A stretch of DNA of 64,000 bases from Sporosarcina sp. NCCP-2222 (GTDB lineage Bacteria; Bacillota; Bacilli; Bacillales_A; Planococcaceae). A program made the position numbers and the translations under genes. The stretch lies in contig NZ_BQYK01000001.1 in NCBI RefSeq assembly GCF_023168145.1, forward strand, positions 533,343 through 597,342, written 5' to 3'. Each line of letters begins with the position of its first letter. Within the stretch, counting starts at the first letter, position 1. Below, in pieces: positions 47,659-56,685 of the stretch. The notes beneath the pieces are model-generated. The model worked only from the letters and a program-made list of their open reading frames with translations, searched no databases and was not told the origin of the DNA.

Positions 47659-48345
47659 TCATCGAGTCGTCAAACGCTCAATCCGTTTTTCCTGCTTCGC
47701 CTGGAGCAGCCCCTGCACATAGATGCTCGGTGTATGAATTGCTGCAGGATCCAGCTCTCCAGCTTCCACGATCTCTTCCACTTCAGCAATCGTGAATGTA
47801 CCGGCAGCCGCCATCATCGGATTAAAGTTCTGGGCTGTCTTGTTGTAAATTAAATTTCCGAACGTGTCGGCTTTTGCAGCTCTTACCAATGAAAAGTCTG
47901 CCATGAGCGCTTCTTCCAACACATATTCCTTACCGTCGAAAAGACGTACTTCCTTTCCTTCGGCAACAATAGTTCCAACGCCTGCCGGAGTGTAAAATGC
48001 CGGAATTCCGGCACCGCCAGCCCGTATCTTTTCTGCCAAAGTCCCTTGCGGCGTCAATTCTACTTCAATTTCACCAGAGAGGACCTGGCGTTCAAATTCT
48101 TTATTTTCTCCCACGTAGGATCCAATCATTTTCCGGATCTGCCTTTCCTTCAGGAGCAGTCCAAGTCCCCAGTCGTCCACTCCGCAGTTATTAGAAATGA
48201 TGGTCAGATCCTTTACTCCCTTTTCTACCAGTGCTAAAATGAGCTGCTCCGGAATTCCTACAAGACCGAACCCGCCAACCATCAATGTGGAGCCGTCCTC
48301 AATACGAGAAACCGCTTCCATAGCAGTCGTGTAAATTGGTTTCAT
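47659..48345 (-). CDS. scoA: succinyl-CoA:3-oxoacid CoA-transferase subunit A
   Basis: A 228-residue alpha subunit with the CoA-binding [13 protein letters not shown] (residues 24-36), [12 protein letters not shown] and [16 protein letters not shown]. It forms the heterodimer or heterotetramer with ScoB. ATG 48345 has AAAGGGGG upstream. About 20 bases before the start is TGAAAACGATAATT, a near match to cre (12 of 14), which would put the operon under CcpA, but the final CA is missing. Confidence 0.93.
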   Translation of the reverse strand: MKPIYTTAMEAVSRIEDGSTLMVGGFGLVGIPEQLILALVEKGVKDLTIISNNCGVDDWGLGLLLKERQIRKMIGSYVGENKEFERQVLSGEIEVELTPQGTLAEKIRAGGAGIPAFYTPAGVGTIVAEGKEVRLFDGKEYVLEEALMADFSLVRAAKADTFGNLIYNKTAQNFNPMMAAAGTFTIAEVEEIVEAGELDPAAIHTPSIYVQGLLQAKQEKRIERLTTR

Positions 48346-48363
48346 TCAACATCCCCCTTTGTT

Positions 48364-48377
48364 TGAAAACGATAATT
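48364..48377. promoter_or_regulatory. degenerate cre-like sequence before scoA
   Basis: TGAAAACGATAATT on the plus strand matches TGNAARCGNWWWCA except for the last two bases. It lies 19-32 bases before the scoA start. This is weak evidence. Confidence 0.25.
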
Positions 48378-48449
48378 TACAATACCTCTCATAATCTATT
48401 AAAACAAACTATTTTATCTGTTGCAATTTATGTGGAAATGAAAGCATAA

Positions 48450-48487
48450 AGAAAAACCGGCAACCTTTACGGTTGTTCCGGTTTTGT
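48450..48487 (-). terminator. yttB terminator, overlapping the coding end
   Basis: On the minus strand AACCGG-AA-CAACC pairs with GGTTGCCGGTT around the loop GTAAA, followed by T's. The 5' arm encodes the last residues and the stop codon TAA (48469-48467) falls in the loop. Confidence 0.8.
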
Positions 48488-49651
48488 CTGTTGACCTTTA
48501 AGGGGTTTATCGTAAAGTAGTGTCGTCACAATGGATATGCTCATAAACGCAGTTAAGATGAGCAACATCGCTTTCATTCCATACAGTCCAACGAGGACAC
48601 CGCCGGCAAACGGGCCGATCATCCGTCCTATCGTAGCTGTTGAGTTGACGATTCCTTGGTAAAAACCATCCTTCCCTTTCGGCGCCAATTGACTCGCAAG
48701 CGTAGGAATAGCCGGCCAGACAATCATTTCTCCAAACGTTAGGATGACCATGGACGCGATGAACATTTGGAAGGAGCCCGCAAAACTAACCATAATGAAC
48801 GACCCGATAAATATGAGTGTTCCGATGATCATCTGTGCTTTCAGCTGATGCTCCAACCGCTTGATCAATGGCCGGATGAGCGGTTGGCCTAAGACAATCA
48901 AAAGACCGTTAACCGTCCAAATTAAACTGTACTCCCTAAGCGTGACACCGAGGGACAACGCATGAGTTGAAATCGTAGTCGACCATTGGGAGTAAACAAG
49001 CCATGTCAGCAAATAACCAGTCGTCAAGATGAGCAGCGCGTAGAATGGGGCTTTCTTCTTGATTGGTGAAGTTTCCCTAAATACATCGGTGTGTCGGTCC
49101 GGTGCGATTCTGAAGTTCTTATAACCGAAATAGGCAATGAACAGGAATAGAATGTAAAAAATCAAATTTGCACCAAAAATATAGTCGATATGGAAAGACG
49201 CAACGAGACCGGCTAACGCTGGGCCAATTGCAACACCGACATTTTGTGCAAGATATATAGAGTTAAATGCCTTTCTCCCGCCTTCTGGCCAAACCGTGCC
49301 GACCATTGCATACATACTTGGGAAGATGATCCCGCCGCTAAAACCGAGTACAGTCAATAGAATGACATACGGATACCAGTCGTGCCGGAACACGAGCCCG
49401 ACCAGTGCAAGGACTGAAATCAGTATCCCGCCCATGATCGATTTATATCCGCCGATCCTATCGAATAAATAACCTCCAAGCAAGTTGCCGATTACCCCGG
49501 CTCCGGAATTGGCCATGAGCACCAGGCCAGCAACAGCCAGCGACTTCCCTAAGTATTCATGCATATATATCGTATTCAACGGCCACAAAAAGGAGTTGCC
49601 GATTACGTTGACAAACATGCCGATAACGAGCAGCCAAACTTTTTTAGGCAT
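48467..49651 (-). CDS. yttB: MFS transporter YttB
   Basis: A 394-residue, 12-helix major facilitator protein. The conserved loop 2-3 motif is GGYLFDRIGGYK and the mid-loop is IAPDRHTDVFRETSPIKKKA. It is closest in pattern to YttB/MdtG-type drug or metabolite exporters; the substrate is unknown. Its position before ytqA-ytqB and near leuS matches B. subtilis. ATG 49651 follows CGGAGG. Confidence 0.8.
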   Translation of the reverse strand: MPKKVWLLVIGMFVNVIGNSFLWPLNTIYMHEYLGKSLAVAGLVLMANSGAGVIGNLLGGYLFDRIGGYKSIMGGILISVLALVGLVFRHDWYPYVILLTVLGFSGGIIFPSMYAMVGTVWPEGGRKAFNSIYLAQNVGVAIGPALAGLVASFHIDYIFGANLIFYILFLFIAYFGYKNFRIAPDRHTDVFRETSPIKKKAPFYALLILTTGYLLTWLVYSQWSTTISTHALSLGVTLREYSLIWTVNGLLIVLGQPLIRPLIKRLEHQLKAQMIIGTLIFIGSFIMVSFAGSFQMFIASMVILTFGEMIVWPAIPTLASQLAPKGKDGFYQGIVNSTATIGRMIGPFAGGVLVGLYGMKAMLLILTAFMSISIVTTLLYDKPLKGQQTKPEQP

Positions 49652-49854
49652 ATTTCTGCCTCCGTTCTGCCAAAAATATAATTAGAGTTTATTCTTTTTT
49701 TAGTAACCAAACAAGCACATCAGTATATGTTCCATAATTCAGATCATAAGGGATGCTTTACTCACACGTTATATCCTATACTCCGGGTTTACCCGATTCA
49801 CCGAATTCAAGTCCCCATTTATGATACAATTTATCCGTAAGGAGATGAAATGAC

Positions 49855-50814
49855 GTGGATTTGCAAACATTGCCGTTCCCTTCGGAAGGGAAACGTTATC
49901 ATACATGGTCCAAACATTTAAAGGACAAATTCGGATTTAAAGTATTTAAGATTTCATTGGACGCAGGCTTTGATTGCCCAAATCGGGATGGCACGGTCGC
50001 TTTTGGCGGCTGTACATTTTGCAGTGTGGCCGGATCTGGCGATTTTGCAGGCGACCGGGCAGAACCGATCGATGTCCAGTTTGCAAAGATACGGGATAAA
50101 ATGCATCAGAAATGGAAGAACGGGAATTACATGGCGTATTTCCAAGCGTATACGAATACGCACGCCCCGCTTCCTGTTCTAAAGGAAAAGTTCGAAGCCG
50201 CTCTTGCGCAAGACGATGTGGTTGCACTTTCTATCGCAACCCGTCCGGATTGTTTGCCTGACGACGTAGTTGATTATTTAGCGGAGTTGAATAAAAGAAC
50301 GTATTTATGGGTGGAATTAGGACTTCAAACAGTCCATGAGAAAACTGCCAGGATTGTAAACCGGGCTCATGACTATCAGACGTACGTGGAAGGTGTAGAA
50401 AAGCTAAGAAAGCACGGCATCCAAGTATGCTCTCATATTATCAACGGTCTACCATTAGAAGACTACGATATGATGATGGAGACTGCAAAAGAGGTTGCTA
50501 AGCTTGACGTGCAAGGGATTAAAATTCATTTGCTCCATCTGTTAAAAGGCACGCCAATGGTCAAACAGTATGAAAAAGGATTGTTGACATTCCTTGAAAA
50601 AGACGACTATATCCAACTCGTGGTTGACCAGCTTGAAATCCTTCCACCCGAAATGATCATCCACCGAATTACAGGCGACGGACCGATCGATTTGATGATT
50701 GGCCCAATGTGGAGCGCAACGAAATGGGACGTGCTCAACGGGATCGATAAAGAGCTTGAGAGGCGGAACAGCTGGCAAGGAAAATTTTATTCTAAGGTGG
50801 TAGAGACGTTGTGA
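49855..50814 (+). CDS. ytqA: TIGR01212-family radical SAM protein YtqA
   Basis: A 319-residue radical SAM enzyme. The Fe-S cysteines are in FDCPNRDGTVAFGGCTFCSV, an extended CxxxxxxxxxCxxC spacing of this family, and the barrel includes LSIATRPDCLPDDVVDYL and WVELGLQTVHEKTA. Function is not established. The in-frame start is GTG at 49855 with AAGGAG 10 bases upstream; an ATG at 49850 lies closer but out of frame. It overlaps ytqB by GTGA. TGATACAAT (extended -10) is at 49822-49830. Confidence 0.9.
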   Translation: MDLQTLPFPSEGKRYHTWSKHLKDKFGFKVFKISLDAGFDCPNRDGTVAFGGCTFCSVAGSGDFAGDRAEPIDVQFAKIRDKMHQKWKNGNYMAYFQAYTNTHAPLPVLKEKFEAALAQDDVVALSIATRPDCLPDDVVDYLAELNKRTYLWVELGLQTVHEKTARIVNRAHDYQTYVEGVEKLRKHGIQVCSHIINGLPLEDYDMMMETAKEVAKLDVQGIKIHLLHLLKGTPMVKQYEKGLLTFLEKDDYIQLVVDQLEILPPEMIIHRITGDGPIDLMIGPMWSATKWDVLNGIDKELERRNSWQGKFYSKVVETL

Positions 50815-51416
50815 GCAGTTCGATTTTATTGCATCGTGTTCTTCCGTTTTCAAAGCGGTTGATTGAAAAAACAGTGGAGCCAGGCGAAACAGTCGTCGAT
50901 GCCACAGCGGGGAATGGCAATGACACGCTCTTTCTAGCCGAACTAGTCGGTCAAGAGGGGCATGTGTATGCTTTCGATATCCAGCAAGCCGCACTTGATG
51001 CGACAAAGAACCGGCTAGGAGAGCTACATAACCGGGTTACATTGCTTTTGGACAGCCATGCGAATGTCGACCAACATGTTAACCAACCGATTGGCGGCGC
51101 AATGTTCAACTTAGGTTACTTGCCCTATAGTGAGGACTTGTCTATCATTACAAAAGCCGAGTCTACGATTGAAGCAGTCCGCAAACTGCTAGGGTTGTTG
51201 AAAGTAGGCGGGATCATTACCATTTCGGTATATGATGGGCATACAGGCGGCAAGGAGGAGCGGGATGCCCTGCTCACCTTTGTAAAAAAAATACACCAGG
51301 CCGATGTCCATGTCATTCGGTACGAGCTGATAAACCAACGAAAAAATCCTCCATTTTTAATTGCACTTGAAAAAGTGAAAGACTTTCAAACCGTCCGTCT
51401 CATTGAAGAAGCATGA
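50811..51416 (+). CDS. ytqB: class I SAM methyltransferase YtqB
   Basis: A 201-residue methyltransferase with motif I TVVDATAGNGNDTLFLAEL (residues 24-42) and a family motif MFNLGYLPYSEDLSI followed by TIEAVRKLLGLLKVGG. This is the Methyltransf_YtqB (rRNA methylase-like) group; B. subtilis YtqB is SAM-dependent, but the target RNA or protein is not settled. The GTG start at 50811 overlaps the ytqA stop, so the two are coupled. Confidence 0.9.
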   Translation: MSSSILLHRVLPFSKRLIEKTVEPGETVVDATAGNGNDTLFLAELVGQEGHVYAFDIQQAALDATKNRLGELHNRVTLLLDSHANVDQHVNQPIGGAMFNLGYLPYSEDLSIITKAESTIEAVRKLLGLLKVGGIITISVYDGHTGGKEERDALLTFVKKIHQADVHVIRYELINQRKNPPFLIALEKVKDFQTVRLIEEA

Positions 51417-51456
51417 AAAAAGCGCCATCTGAGAAATACTCAGACTGGCGCTTTCC
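51415..51456. terminator. bidirectional terminator between ytqB and SDR gene
   Basis: AAAGCGCCA-TCTGAG pairs with CTCAGAC-TGGCGCTTT around a short loop, between convergent genes. Confidence 0.87.
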
Positions 51457-51458
51457 CT

Positions 51459-52181
51459 TTACAATTGTCGCAAATCCAAAATCGGCCCGCCCGCTTCCTT
51501 GAAATTAGTCTCCATGAAAGCGATCAATTTCTGCGCTGTCTCTTCCGCACTGCTCAATTTTCCTTCTTCTTTGTAGTTGATGAACCGATCCAGCAACGGG
51601 AAGTCAGCCGCCTCACTTGAGCGAATCGTCTCCTGCATACCCGTATCAATAATTCCCGGTGCAATGGAAGCGATTTGAACGGGGTTTTCGACAGACTGCT
51701 GCTCAAGCTCCACAACACGAGAGAAGTGGTCAAGTCCCGCTTTTGTCGTGCAATAGACCCCCCAGCCTTCATAAGGATTTCTGCCAGCTCCGGAAGAGAT
51801 GTTTACAATCTTTTTCGCACCTTTGAAATTAGCCAGTCGGGAAATGAACGTATTCGCAAGAATCATTGGCGCTGTCAAATTGACAGTGATTGCCTTACTG
51901 ATCATCTCCGGCTCGATTTTCCCCGCCAATCCGATTGGATCGACTATGCCTGCATTGTTCACAAGTGTGAAAGATGTTGCGGTTTCCAAGTACTGCTCAA
52001 TGATTTCGTTCATCACATTAGGCAATAAAGTCGTTTCTGCCAAATCGACTTCTACAAAATTATCTTTTAAGCCTGGATTTGTTCTGGCCAATCCAATCAC
52101 TTGTTTCCCTTGCCGCTCCAACTGGGCAGCCAGCTCCCCTCCGATTCCTTTTGATGCTCCGGTAATAATGACGATGTCCAT
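51459..52181 (-). CDS. short-chain dehydrogenase, YueD/benzil-reductase type
   Basis: A 240-residue SDR with the cofactor loop ITGASKGIGGELA (6-18), the structural VNNAG, and the catalytic Ser in NISSGAGRNPY plus the YxxxK pair YCTTK. The NPYEGWGVYCTTKAG segment and LIAFMETNFKEAG end are like B. subtilis YueD, an NADPH-dependent (S)-benzoin-forming benzil reductase; natural substrates are unknown. CAGGAGGGG lies before ATG 52181. It is one base after the DUF4825 gene, so they form an operon. Confidence 0.85.
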   Translation of the reverse strand: MDIVIITGASKGIGGELAAQLERQGKQVIGLARTNPGLKDNFVEVDLAETTLLPNVMNEIIEQYLETATSFTLVNNAGIVDPIGLAGKIEPEMISKAITVNLTAPMILANTFISRLANFKGAKKIVNISSGAGRNPYEGWGVYCTTKAGLDHFSRVVELEQQSVENPVQIASIAPGIIDTGMQETIRSSEAADFPLLDRFINYKEEGKLSSAEETAQKLIAFMETNFKEAGGPILDLRQL

Positions 52182-52182
52182 A

Positions 52183-52734
52183 TTACGACTTCCCCTCCTG
52201 ATAGGAATGCAGCCAATCCTCCTGCTCTCCGTTTTTCAGCTTTTGTTGGACTTGCTTCTTAAATTCCTCCGGATCCTTTAAATGTTCCCACTCGGAACCG
52301 AACCAATTTTCAACGCGATTCCTCGTCGTTATAAATGAAGTATCCAAAAATTTCATCTCAATTTGATCTAAGTTGTGAATGAGCAAAAAAGCAGCCGTCG
52401 AATTATACAGAAACGCATCTTCTGCTTTGCCCTCAAGTTCCCCTGCATTTACATCATAATTCATGACAAGTGAAAGTCGATCAGAATCCATCTCGAATGT
52501 TCCTTTGTAATCATTCAAGGGCAGAGATTGAAATAATTTCCCTACATTCGAGGCGTTCCACATGTAAGGATTGTCATATTGCAGCACTTGGGAAAAATCA
52601 TGCTGAAGCGGATCCTGCTGCAGTTTCTCTTCGCCAACTTTCGATTTAGCAGGTATTTCCACATAGGCAATCCAAATGTACAGCGGAATCGCAAGAAGCA
52701 CAATCAACCCAATCAGCATTCTCCTTTTGTCCAT
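52183..52734 (-). CDS. DUF4825-like membrane-anchored protein
   Basis: The 183-residue protein has one N-terminal membrane helix (RMLIGLIVLLAIPLYIWIAY, residues 5-24) and an extracellular part. That part includes YDNPYMWNASNVGKLFQSLP and TFEMDSDRLSLVMNYDV, then a Trp/Glu-rich amphipathic tail. The NNPYMWNASNV pattern is that of DUF4825. The function is unknown. GGGGGAGAA precedes ATG 52734. It is translated with the downstream SDR gene. Confidence 0.7.
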   Translation of the reverse strand: MDKRRMLIGLIVLLAIPLYIWIAYVEIPAKSKVGEEKLQQDPLQHDFSQVLQYDNPYMWNASNVGKLFQSLPLNDYKGTFEMDSDRLSLVMNYDVNAGELEGKAEDAFLYNSTAAFLLIHNLDQIEMKFLDTSFITTRNRVENWFGSEWEHLKDPEEFKKQVQQKLKNGEQEDWLHSYQEGKS

Positions 52735-52881
52735 CTAACCACTTCTCCCCCATTTGTTTTCTTCAGTCTATCATTCTGGACATAAAAAAGCATTCTACTT
52801 TGACAGTATCTAATCTTGAAGAAAACAGCTTACTGAGACGATGCTGCCAAAGAAGAGGAACAATGTACCTCCTCGATCAAA

Positions 52882-52927
52882 CGAAAAAACTGCCTAGAAA
52901 GTCAGTTCCGCTGACATTCTGGACAGT
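52882..52927 (-). terminator. terminator of the LysM-3D gene
   Basis: On the minus strand AACTG-TCCAGAA pairs with TTCTAGG-CAGTT, enclosing an inner GTCAG/CTGAC stem, and is followed by TTTTTTCG. Confidence 0.75.
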
Positions 52928-52934
52928 TCCATTT

Positions 52935-53528
52935 TTACTCAAGTATTTTGATTTTGACGTTCTTTCTTCCCCAATCATATGCCTCACTCTTGGAAGAAAA
53001 GAACACATCGATTTTATTTCCTTTAATTGCACTTCCTGTGTCCCCGGCAATTGCATATCCATACCCTTCCACATGCACTTTTGTGCCTAGAGGGATTACT
53101 TTTGGATCGACTGCGATCACTTTGACATCGGGATTTTTCTTCAAATTAATGCCCGTGGAAGTGATTCCGCTGCAGCCATTGCAATTCGCAGTGTATGCAC
53201 TGGCAGAGACGGTGAATTCTTTGACGACATTGTCTGTATTAGATCGTGATGGTGTTTTCTTGGAAGATGCTACGTCCTTTTTAGTAGTTTGGTTGGCGGC
53301 AACCTTCTTCGGATTCACTACGTGTAATTTTTGCTTTGGGTGAATGGTATTGGATTTTAACCCGTTCCACGATTTTAATTCTTTAACTGAAACGTGGTGG
53401 GTTTTCGCTATTTTAAAAAGCGAATCTCCTTGTTTGACCGTATACTTTGAAGAAGCTGCAAAACTTTCAGACGTTCCGCCAATCAAAAGTGTTACTGCAA
53501 AAATAAGCGTCACAATTCGTTTTATCAA
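52935..53528 (-). CDS. secreted LysM + 3D-domain cell-wall protein
   Basis: The 197-residue protein has a signal peptide (IVTLIFAVTLLIGGTSESFAA, cleavage after AASS). One LysM repeat follows (YTVKQGDSLFKIAKTHHVSV, residues 29-72), then a Lys/Thr-rich linker. The C-terminal 3D domain has the conserved aspartates in AVDPKVIPLGTKVHVEGYG, AGDTGSAIKGNKIDVFF. The group resembles B. subtilis YocH/YorM muralytic transglycosylases. It should bind peptidoglycan and cleave glycan strands outside the cell. The start is TTG at 53528 behind AAGGAG. Confidence 0.9.
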   Translation of the reverse strand: MIKRIVTLIFAVTLLIGGTSESFAASSKYTVKQGDSLFKIAKTHHVSVKELKSWNGLKSNTIHPKQKLHVVNPKKVAANQTTKKDVASSKKTPSRSNTDNVVKEFTVSASAYTANCNGCSGITSTGINLKKNPDVKVIAVDPKVIPLGTKVHVEGYGYAIAGDTGSAIKGNKIDVFFSSKSEAYDWGRKNVKIKILE

Positions 53529-53653
53529 GTTTTCTACTCCTTGCGTTTTAGTCTACAATTAGATTAACAGGCTCATATTACAGCCACGTTACAAAATGGC
53601 GCAATTATTATTACATTTCTAATCAGAATATTACAAACGAGAGGACGCTTGTC

Positions 53654-54160
53654 ATGTTGATCAGAAAAGCAGAACTGAGAGATACAGAAGAAATCGCCTC
53701 CTTGCTAGTCAAAGCGCAATGGTTTACTTATAAAGAACTCTATAGTGAACCATATATACAGCAGCTAATCGACAAATATTACAACATAAATCGAATTCGT
53801 GAGGAAATTTTAGAAGTCAGCGATTCTTGGCATGGTTACTACGTCGCTGTTGAAAAGGGTAAAATTGCAGGTGTCATTGGTGGCGGTTTAGCCTCGGAAG
53901 GGGTGGGAGAAATTTATGTCTTCTACATGGAGCCTGACATGAGGGGCAACGGTATCGGCACCCGCCTCTTGGAGTTTTACTCAAAATTGCAGAAACATCG
54001 ATTTAATGTAATTGAACAACGGGTATCTGTTGCCAAGGGAAACCAGTTTGGCATTCCTTTTTATGAAGCAAGGGGTTTCATTTTCAAAGAAGAGCACATC
54101 TCCTATGGTGCTGACGAAGAAGACCAGGAACTATCTCTTCTATACTGCAGAATAATTTAG
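53654..54160 (+). CDS. GNAT-family N-acetyltransferase
   Basis: A 168-residue acetyltransferase with LIRKAELRDTEEIASLL at the start. The acetyl-CoA pyrophosphate loop is MEPDMRGNGIGTRLLEF (about residues 95-111), with GIPFYEARGFIFKEEHI at the end. The substrate is unknown. ATG 53654 has GAGAGG upstream. It stands between the LysM-3D gene and the GntR gene. Confidence 0.85.
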   Translation: MLIRKAELRDTEEIASLLVKAQWFTYKELYSEPYIQQLIDKYYNINRIREEILEVSDSWHGYYVAVEKGKIAGVIGGGLASEGVGEIYVFYMEPDMRGNGIGTRLLEFYSKLQKHRFNVIEQRVSVAKGNQFGIPFYEARGFIFKEEHISYGADEEDQELSLLYCRII

Positions 54161-54174
54161 CACAGTAATATATT

Positions 54175-54209
54175 GTATACCTTTCCGAGACACACAATTT
54201 ACGGTATAC
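54175..54209 (+). promoter_or_regulatory. paired GTATAC sites upstream of the GntR gene
   Basis: Two GTATAC palindromes (54175-54180 and 54204-54209), 29 bases apart start to start, sit just before the GntR start. GntR/FCD regulators commonly bind GT-N(1-3)-AC cores such as TTGTATACAA. The second overlaps TATACT, a possible -10. Confidence 0.45.
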
Positions 54210-54240
54210 TTATAACAAATATATGAGGATGGTGATTCAG

Positions 54241-54900
54241 TTGCCGATACCTTCAAATTACGAAAAGACTTCACGCATGACAGCAAAAGAAGCAGCCTTC
54301 ACCCAACTGCAACAATGGATCATCGACGGTACATTGCAACCTGGCGAGAAATTAAATGACGTGGAATTGGCTCAGGCCTTAGGCGTCAGCAGAACGCCGA
54401 TCCGAGAGTCATTGCAATTATTGGAAGTGCAAGGGTTCGTCAAACTATTTCCCGGAAAAGCCACGCAAGTGACAGAGGTTGAGCAGGAGGACATCGTCGA
54501 TCTGCTTCCGCCACTAGCCGCATTGCAGGCACTTGCAGCAGAACTCGCTGTGCCAAATGTGACTCCCGATGTAATAGAAGAATTGAAAAAGGTGAATGAT
54601 GATTTCGCGACGGCAGTCCGGGAAGAGGATTATTTCAATGGACTGAAAATTGACGAGACGTTTCACCAAATTATTGTGGATACGGCTGAAAACCCTTACA
54701 TCACAAACATGGCCGCTTCGTTGCAAGCGCATGTAAGAAGGCTGTTCTTTCACAATTCCATTATCCTCACAGAGCAATCCATTGAGGAACATGAACAAAT
54801 CATCAAGCTGCTGCTCGAAAAAGATGCAAAAAAAGCGTCTGAAGTCATGAAGGAAAATTGGGTCAGAGCAATTGACGAATTTAAGTCATTGCGTAAATAA
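54241..54900 (+). CDS. GntR-family (FCD) transcriptional regulator
   Basis: A 219-residue regulator with a winged helix-turn-helix (residues ~10-70: LQQWIIDGTLQPGEKLNDVE, ALGVSRTPIRESLQLLEVQG). The C-terminal all-helical FCD effector domain has metal or ligand residues in FHQIIVDTA and EEHEQIIKLL. TTG at 54241 is favoured by GGTGA 5 bases upstream. FCD regulators respond to organic acids or sugars. It converges on cstA, a possible but untested target, and probably regulates itself. Confidence 0.9.
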   Translation: MPIPSNYEKTSRMTAKEAAFTQLQQWIIDGTLQPGEKLNDVELAQALGVSRTPIRESLQLLEVQGFVKLFPGKATQVTEVEQEDIVDLLPPLAALQALAAELAVPNVTPDVIEELKKVNDDFATAVREEDYFNGLKIDETFHQIIVDTAENPYITNMAASLQAHVRRLFFHNSIILTEQSIEEHEQIIKLLLEKDAKKASEVMKENWVRAIDEFKSLRK

Positions 54901-54907
54901 TACAGGC

Positions 54908-54955
54908 CATAAAAACGGCAATGGAGAAGTAATAATCTCCCATTGCCGTTTTTCT
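54908..54955. terminator. bidirectional terminator between GntR gene and cstA
   Basis: AAAAACGGCAATGG pairs with CCATTGCCGTTTTT across an AGAAGTAATAATCTC loop. Confidence 0.9.
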
Positions 54956-54980
54956 ATTGGACCGACTGTGGTGTCTCTGT

Positions 54981-56408
54981 TTATCTCTCGAGCACTATTG
55001 GAGCTTGTTGTCGGTAATAAAGAATCTTCCGTGCATATTGGATGGCTGCAGCAAGCGTTGCGAGCAAACCGACCACAACGGAAAGCGTGTAATCGAGCGA
55101 CAGGCCTTCCGGAGCATACAGCCAATACGTGCAAACGACAGCTGTCATGAAGAGGGCTGGAATTCCTGCAATGAAATGCGCTTTCCCTTCTCGCATGAGG
55201 AATGAAGCAGCCGTCCACAACATAACAGTAGCAACGATTTGATTGGTCCCTCCTACATATCTCCATAAAAACGAATAGTCGATGGTAGAAAGGTAAAACA
55301 CAGGGGCACCTAGACTGACAGTAATAACCGCAACGACCCATTTCTTCTCTGGATTAAACCATTTGGACAATGATTCTGTTGCAATCATCCGTGCCGATCG
55401 AAGTGCCGTATCACCAGTCGTAATCGGCAAGATGATAACACCAAGTATAGCGAGGATGCCGCCGAATGTTCCGAGCAAGGAAGTGGAGATTTCATTCACA
55501 ACACCTGCTGGGCCTCCCGCAGCCAATGCCCCCTGCAATCCACCCGTCCCGCCGAAAAATGTCATGCCGGCAGCTGCCCAAATTAGCGCGATCACTCCCT
55601 CAGCAATCATGGCGCCGTAGAAAATCTTGCGTCCTTCCGTTTCCTTCTTCATCGTTCTGGAAACAATTGGACTTTGCGTACAGTGAAAACCGGAGATAGC
55701 CCCACATGAAATCGTCACCATGAGCAATGGCCATATTGGCAAGTCACTTGGATGCAAATTAGCAAACGTCAAATTTGGAATTTGTTTGGAACCAAAGACG
55801 AGAGCAGCTGCAATGGCAACGGCCATGATAATTAAAATAGCGCCGAAAATCGGGTAGATCCGTCCGATGATTTGATTGATCGGCAAGATGGCCGCCAATA
55901 AGAAATAACCAAAAATAAGAACGAGACAAAGCCCAAAAGATAGTGGACTAATAGATGAAATAAGCTGCGCCGGGCCTGCTGTAAAGGCAGCCGCCACTAA
56001 TAGCATCAATACAATGGAAACGATGTTAACCGATTTCCGGACGAATTGCCCCATATATTTTCCGACCAGCGTAGGAAATTGAGCTCCACCATGCTTTAAA
56101 GAAAGCATCCCTGAAAAGTAATCATGGACCGCACCTGCGAAAATACAACCGAACACAATCCATAAAAATGCGACAGGACCATACAAGGCACCTGCGACGG
56201 CTCCGAAGATCGGGCCAAGTCCAGCAATGTTCAATAATTGGATCAACCAGCCCTTCCACCAGCTCATCGGCACGAAATCGAGTCCGTCCTGTTTTGTATA
56301 CGCCGGTGTTTGACGGCTGTCGTTCACGACAAATACTTTTTCAATTACCTTTGAATAGACTGCATATCCTGCAAAAAGCAAAAGAAGAGAACATATAAAT
56401 GTTACCAA
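54981..56408 (-). CDS. cstA: CstA-family carbon starvation transporter
   Basis: A 475-residue polytopic protein with the CstA signature in DFVPMSWWKGWLIQLLNIAG, then GPIFGAV, GAVHDYFSGMLSLKHGG, and later SGFHCTQSPIVSRTMKKE. CstA proteins take up peptides or pyruvate when carbon runs short. This is the shorter, CstA-type form without the extra C-terminal domain. The in-frame start is TTG 56408 with AGGAGGGG 7 bases upstream; an ATG in another frame lies two bases after the ribosome site. It has a TTGTTT-N16-TATAAT promoter. Confidence 0.92.
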   Translation of the reverse strand: MVTFICSLLLLFAGYAVYSKVIEKVFVVNDSRQTPAYTKQDGLDFVPMSWWKGWLIQLLNIAGLGPIFGAVAGALYGPVAFLWIVFGCIFAGAVHDYFSGMLSLKHGGAQFPTLVGKYMGQFVRKSVNIVSIVLMLLVAAAFTAGPAQLISSISPLSFGLCLVLIFGYFLLAAILPINQIIGRIYPIFGAILIIMAVAIAAALVFGSKQIPNLTFANLHPSDLPIWPLLMVTISCGAISGFHCTQSPIVSRTMKKETEGRKIFYGAMIAEGVIALIWAAAGMTFFGGTGGLQGALAAGGPAGVVNEISTSLLGTFGGILAILGVIILPITTGDTALRSARMIATESLSKWFNPEKKWVVAVITVSLGAPVFYLSTIDYSFLWRYVGGTNQIVATVMLWTAASFLMREGKAHFIAGIPALFMTAVVCTYWLYAPEGLSLDYTLSVVVGLLATLAAAIQYARKILYYRQQAPIVLER

Positions 56409-56440
56409 ACATAACCCCTCCTGTTCTTAATATACAGACT

Positions 56441-56468
56441 ATTATATATAATCCAAACTATAAAACAA
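56441..56468 (-). promoter_or_regulatory. promoter of cstA
   Basis: On the minus strand TTGTTT (56468-56463) and TATAAT (56446-56441) are 16 bases apart, 33 bases before the TTG start. Confidence 0.6.
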
Positions 56469-56685
56469 GCATTATTCCGAAAAAAGGGTATATTGTTTTA
56501 GTCAATCAATGGAAAACGGAATGCATGAGCAAGTTCGCATGAGTATTCATCAAGCGCGGGCAATCGGACAGCTTCAGGAGATTGTCATGATCAACTAGGG
56601 GCTACTGTATGATCTTCACTTCTTTACTTGAAGTAGTCATAGGGTGTTGGTTATTTGTAAAAATTAGTTGCATGAGGTTGCCGTA

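Noticed and set aside
56510-56599. 29-codon frame MENGMHEQVRMSIHQARAIG… upstream of cstA
   Set aside because: No ribosome site or recognisable homologue. It may be a gene remnant, but the sequence does not show this.
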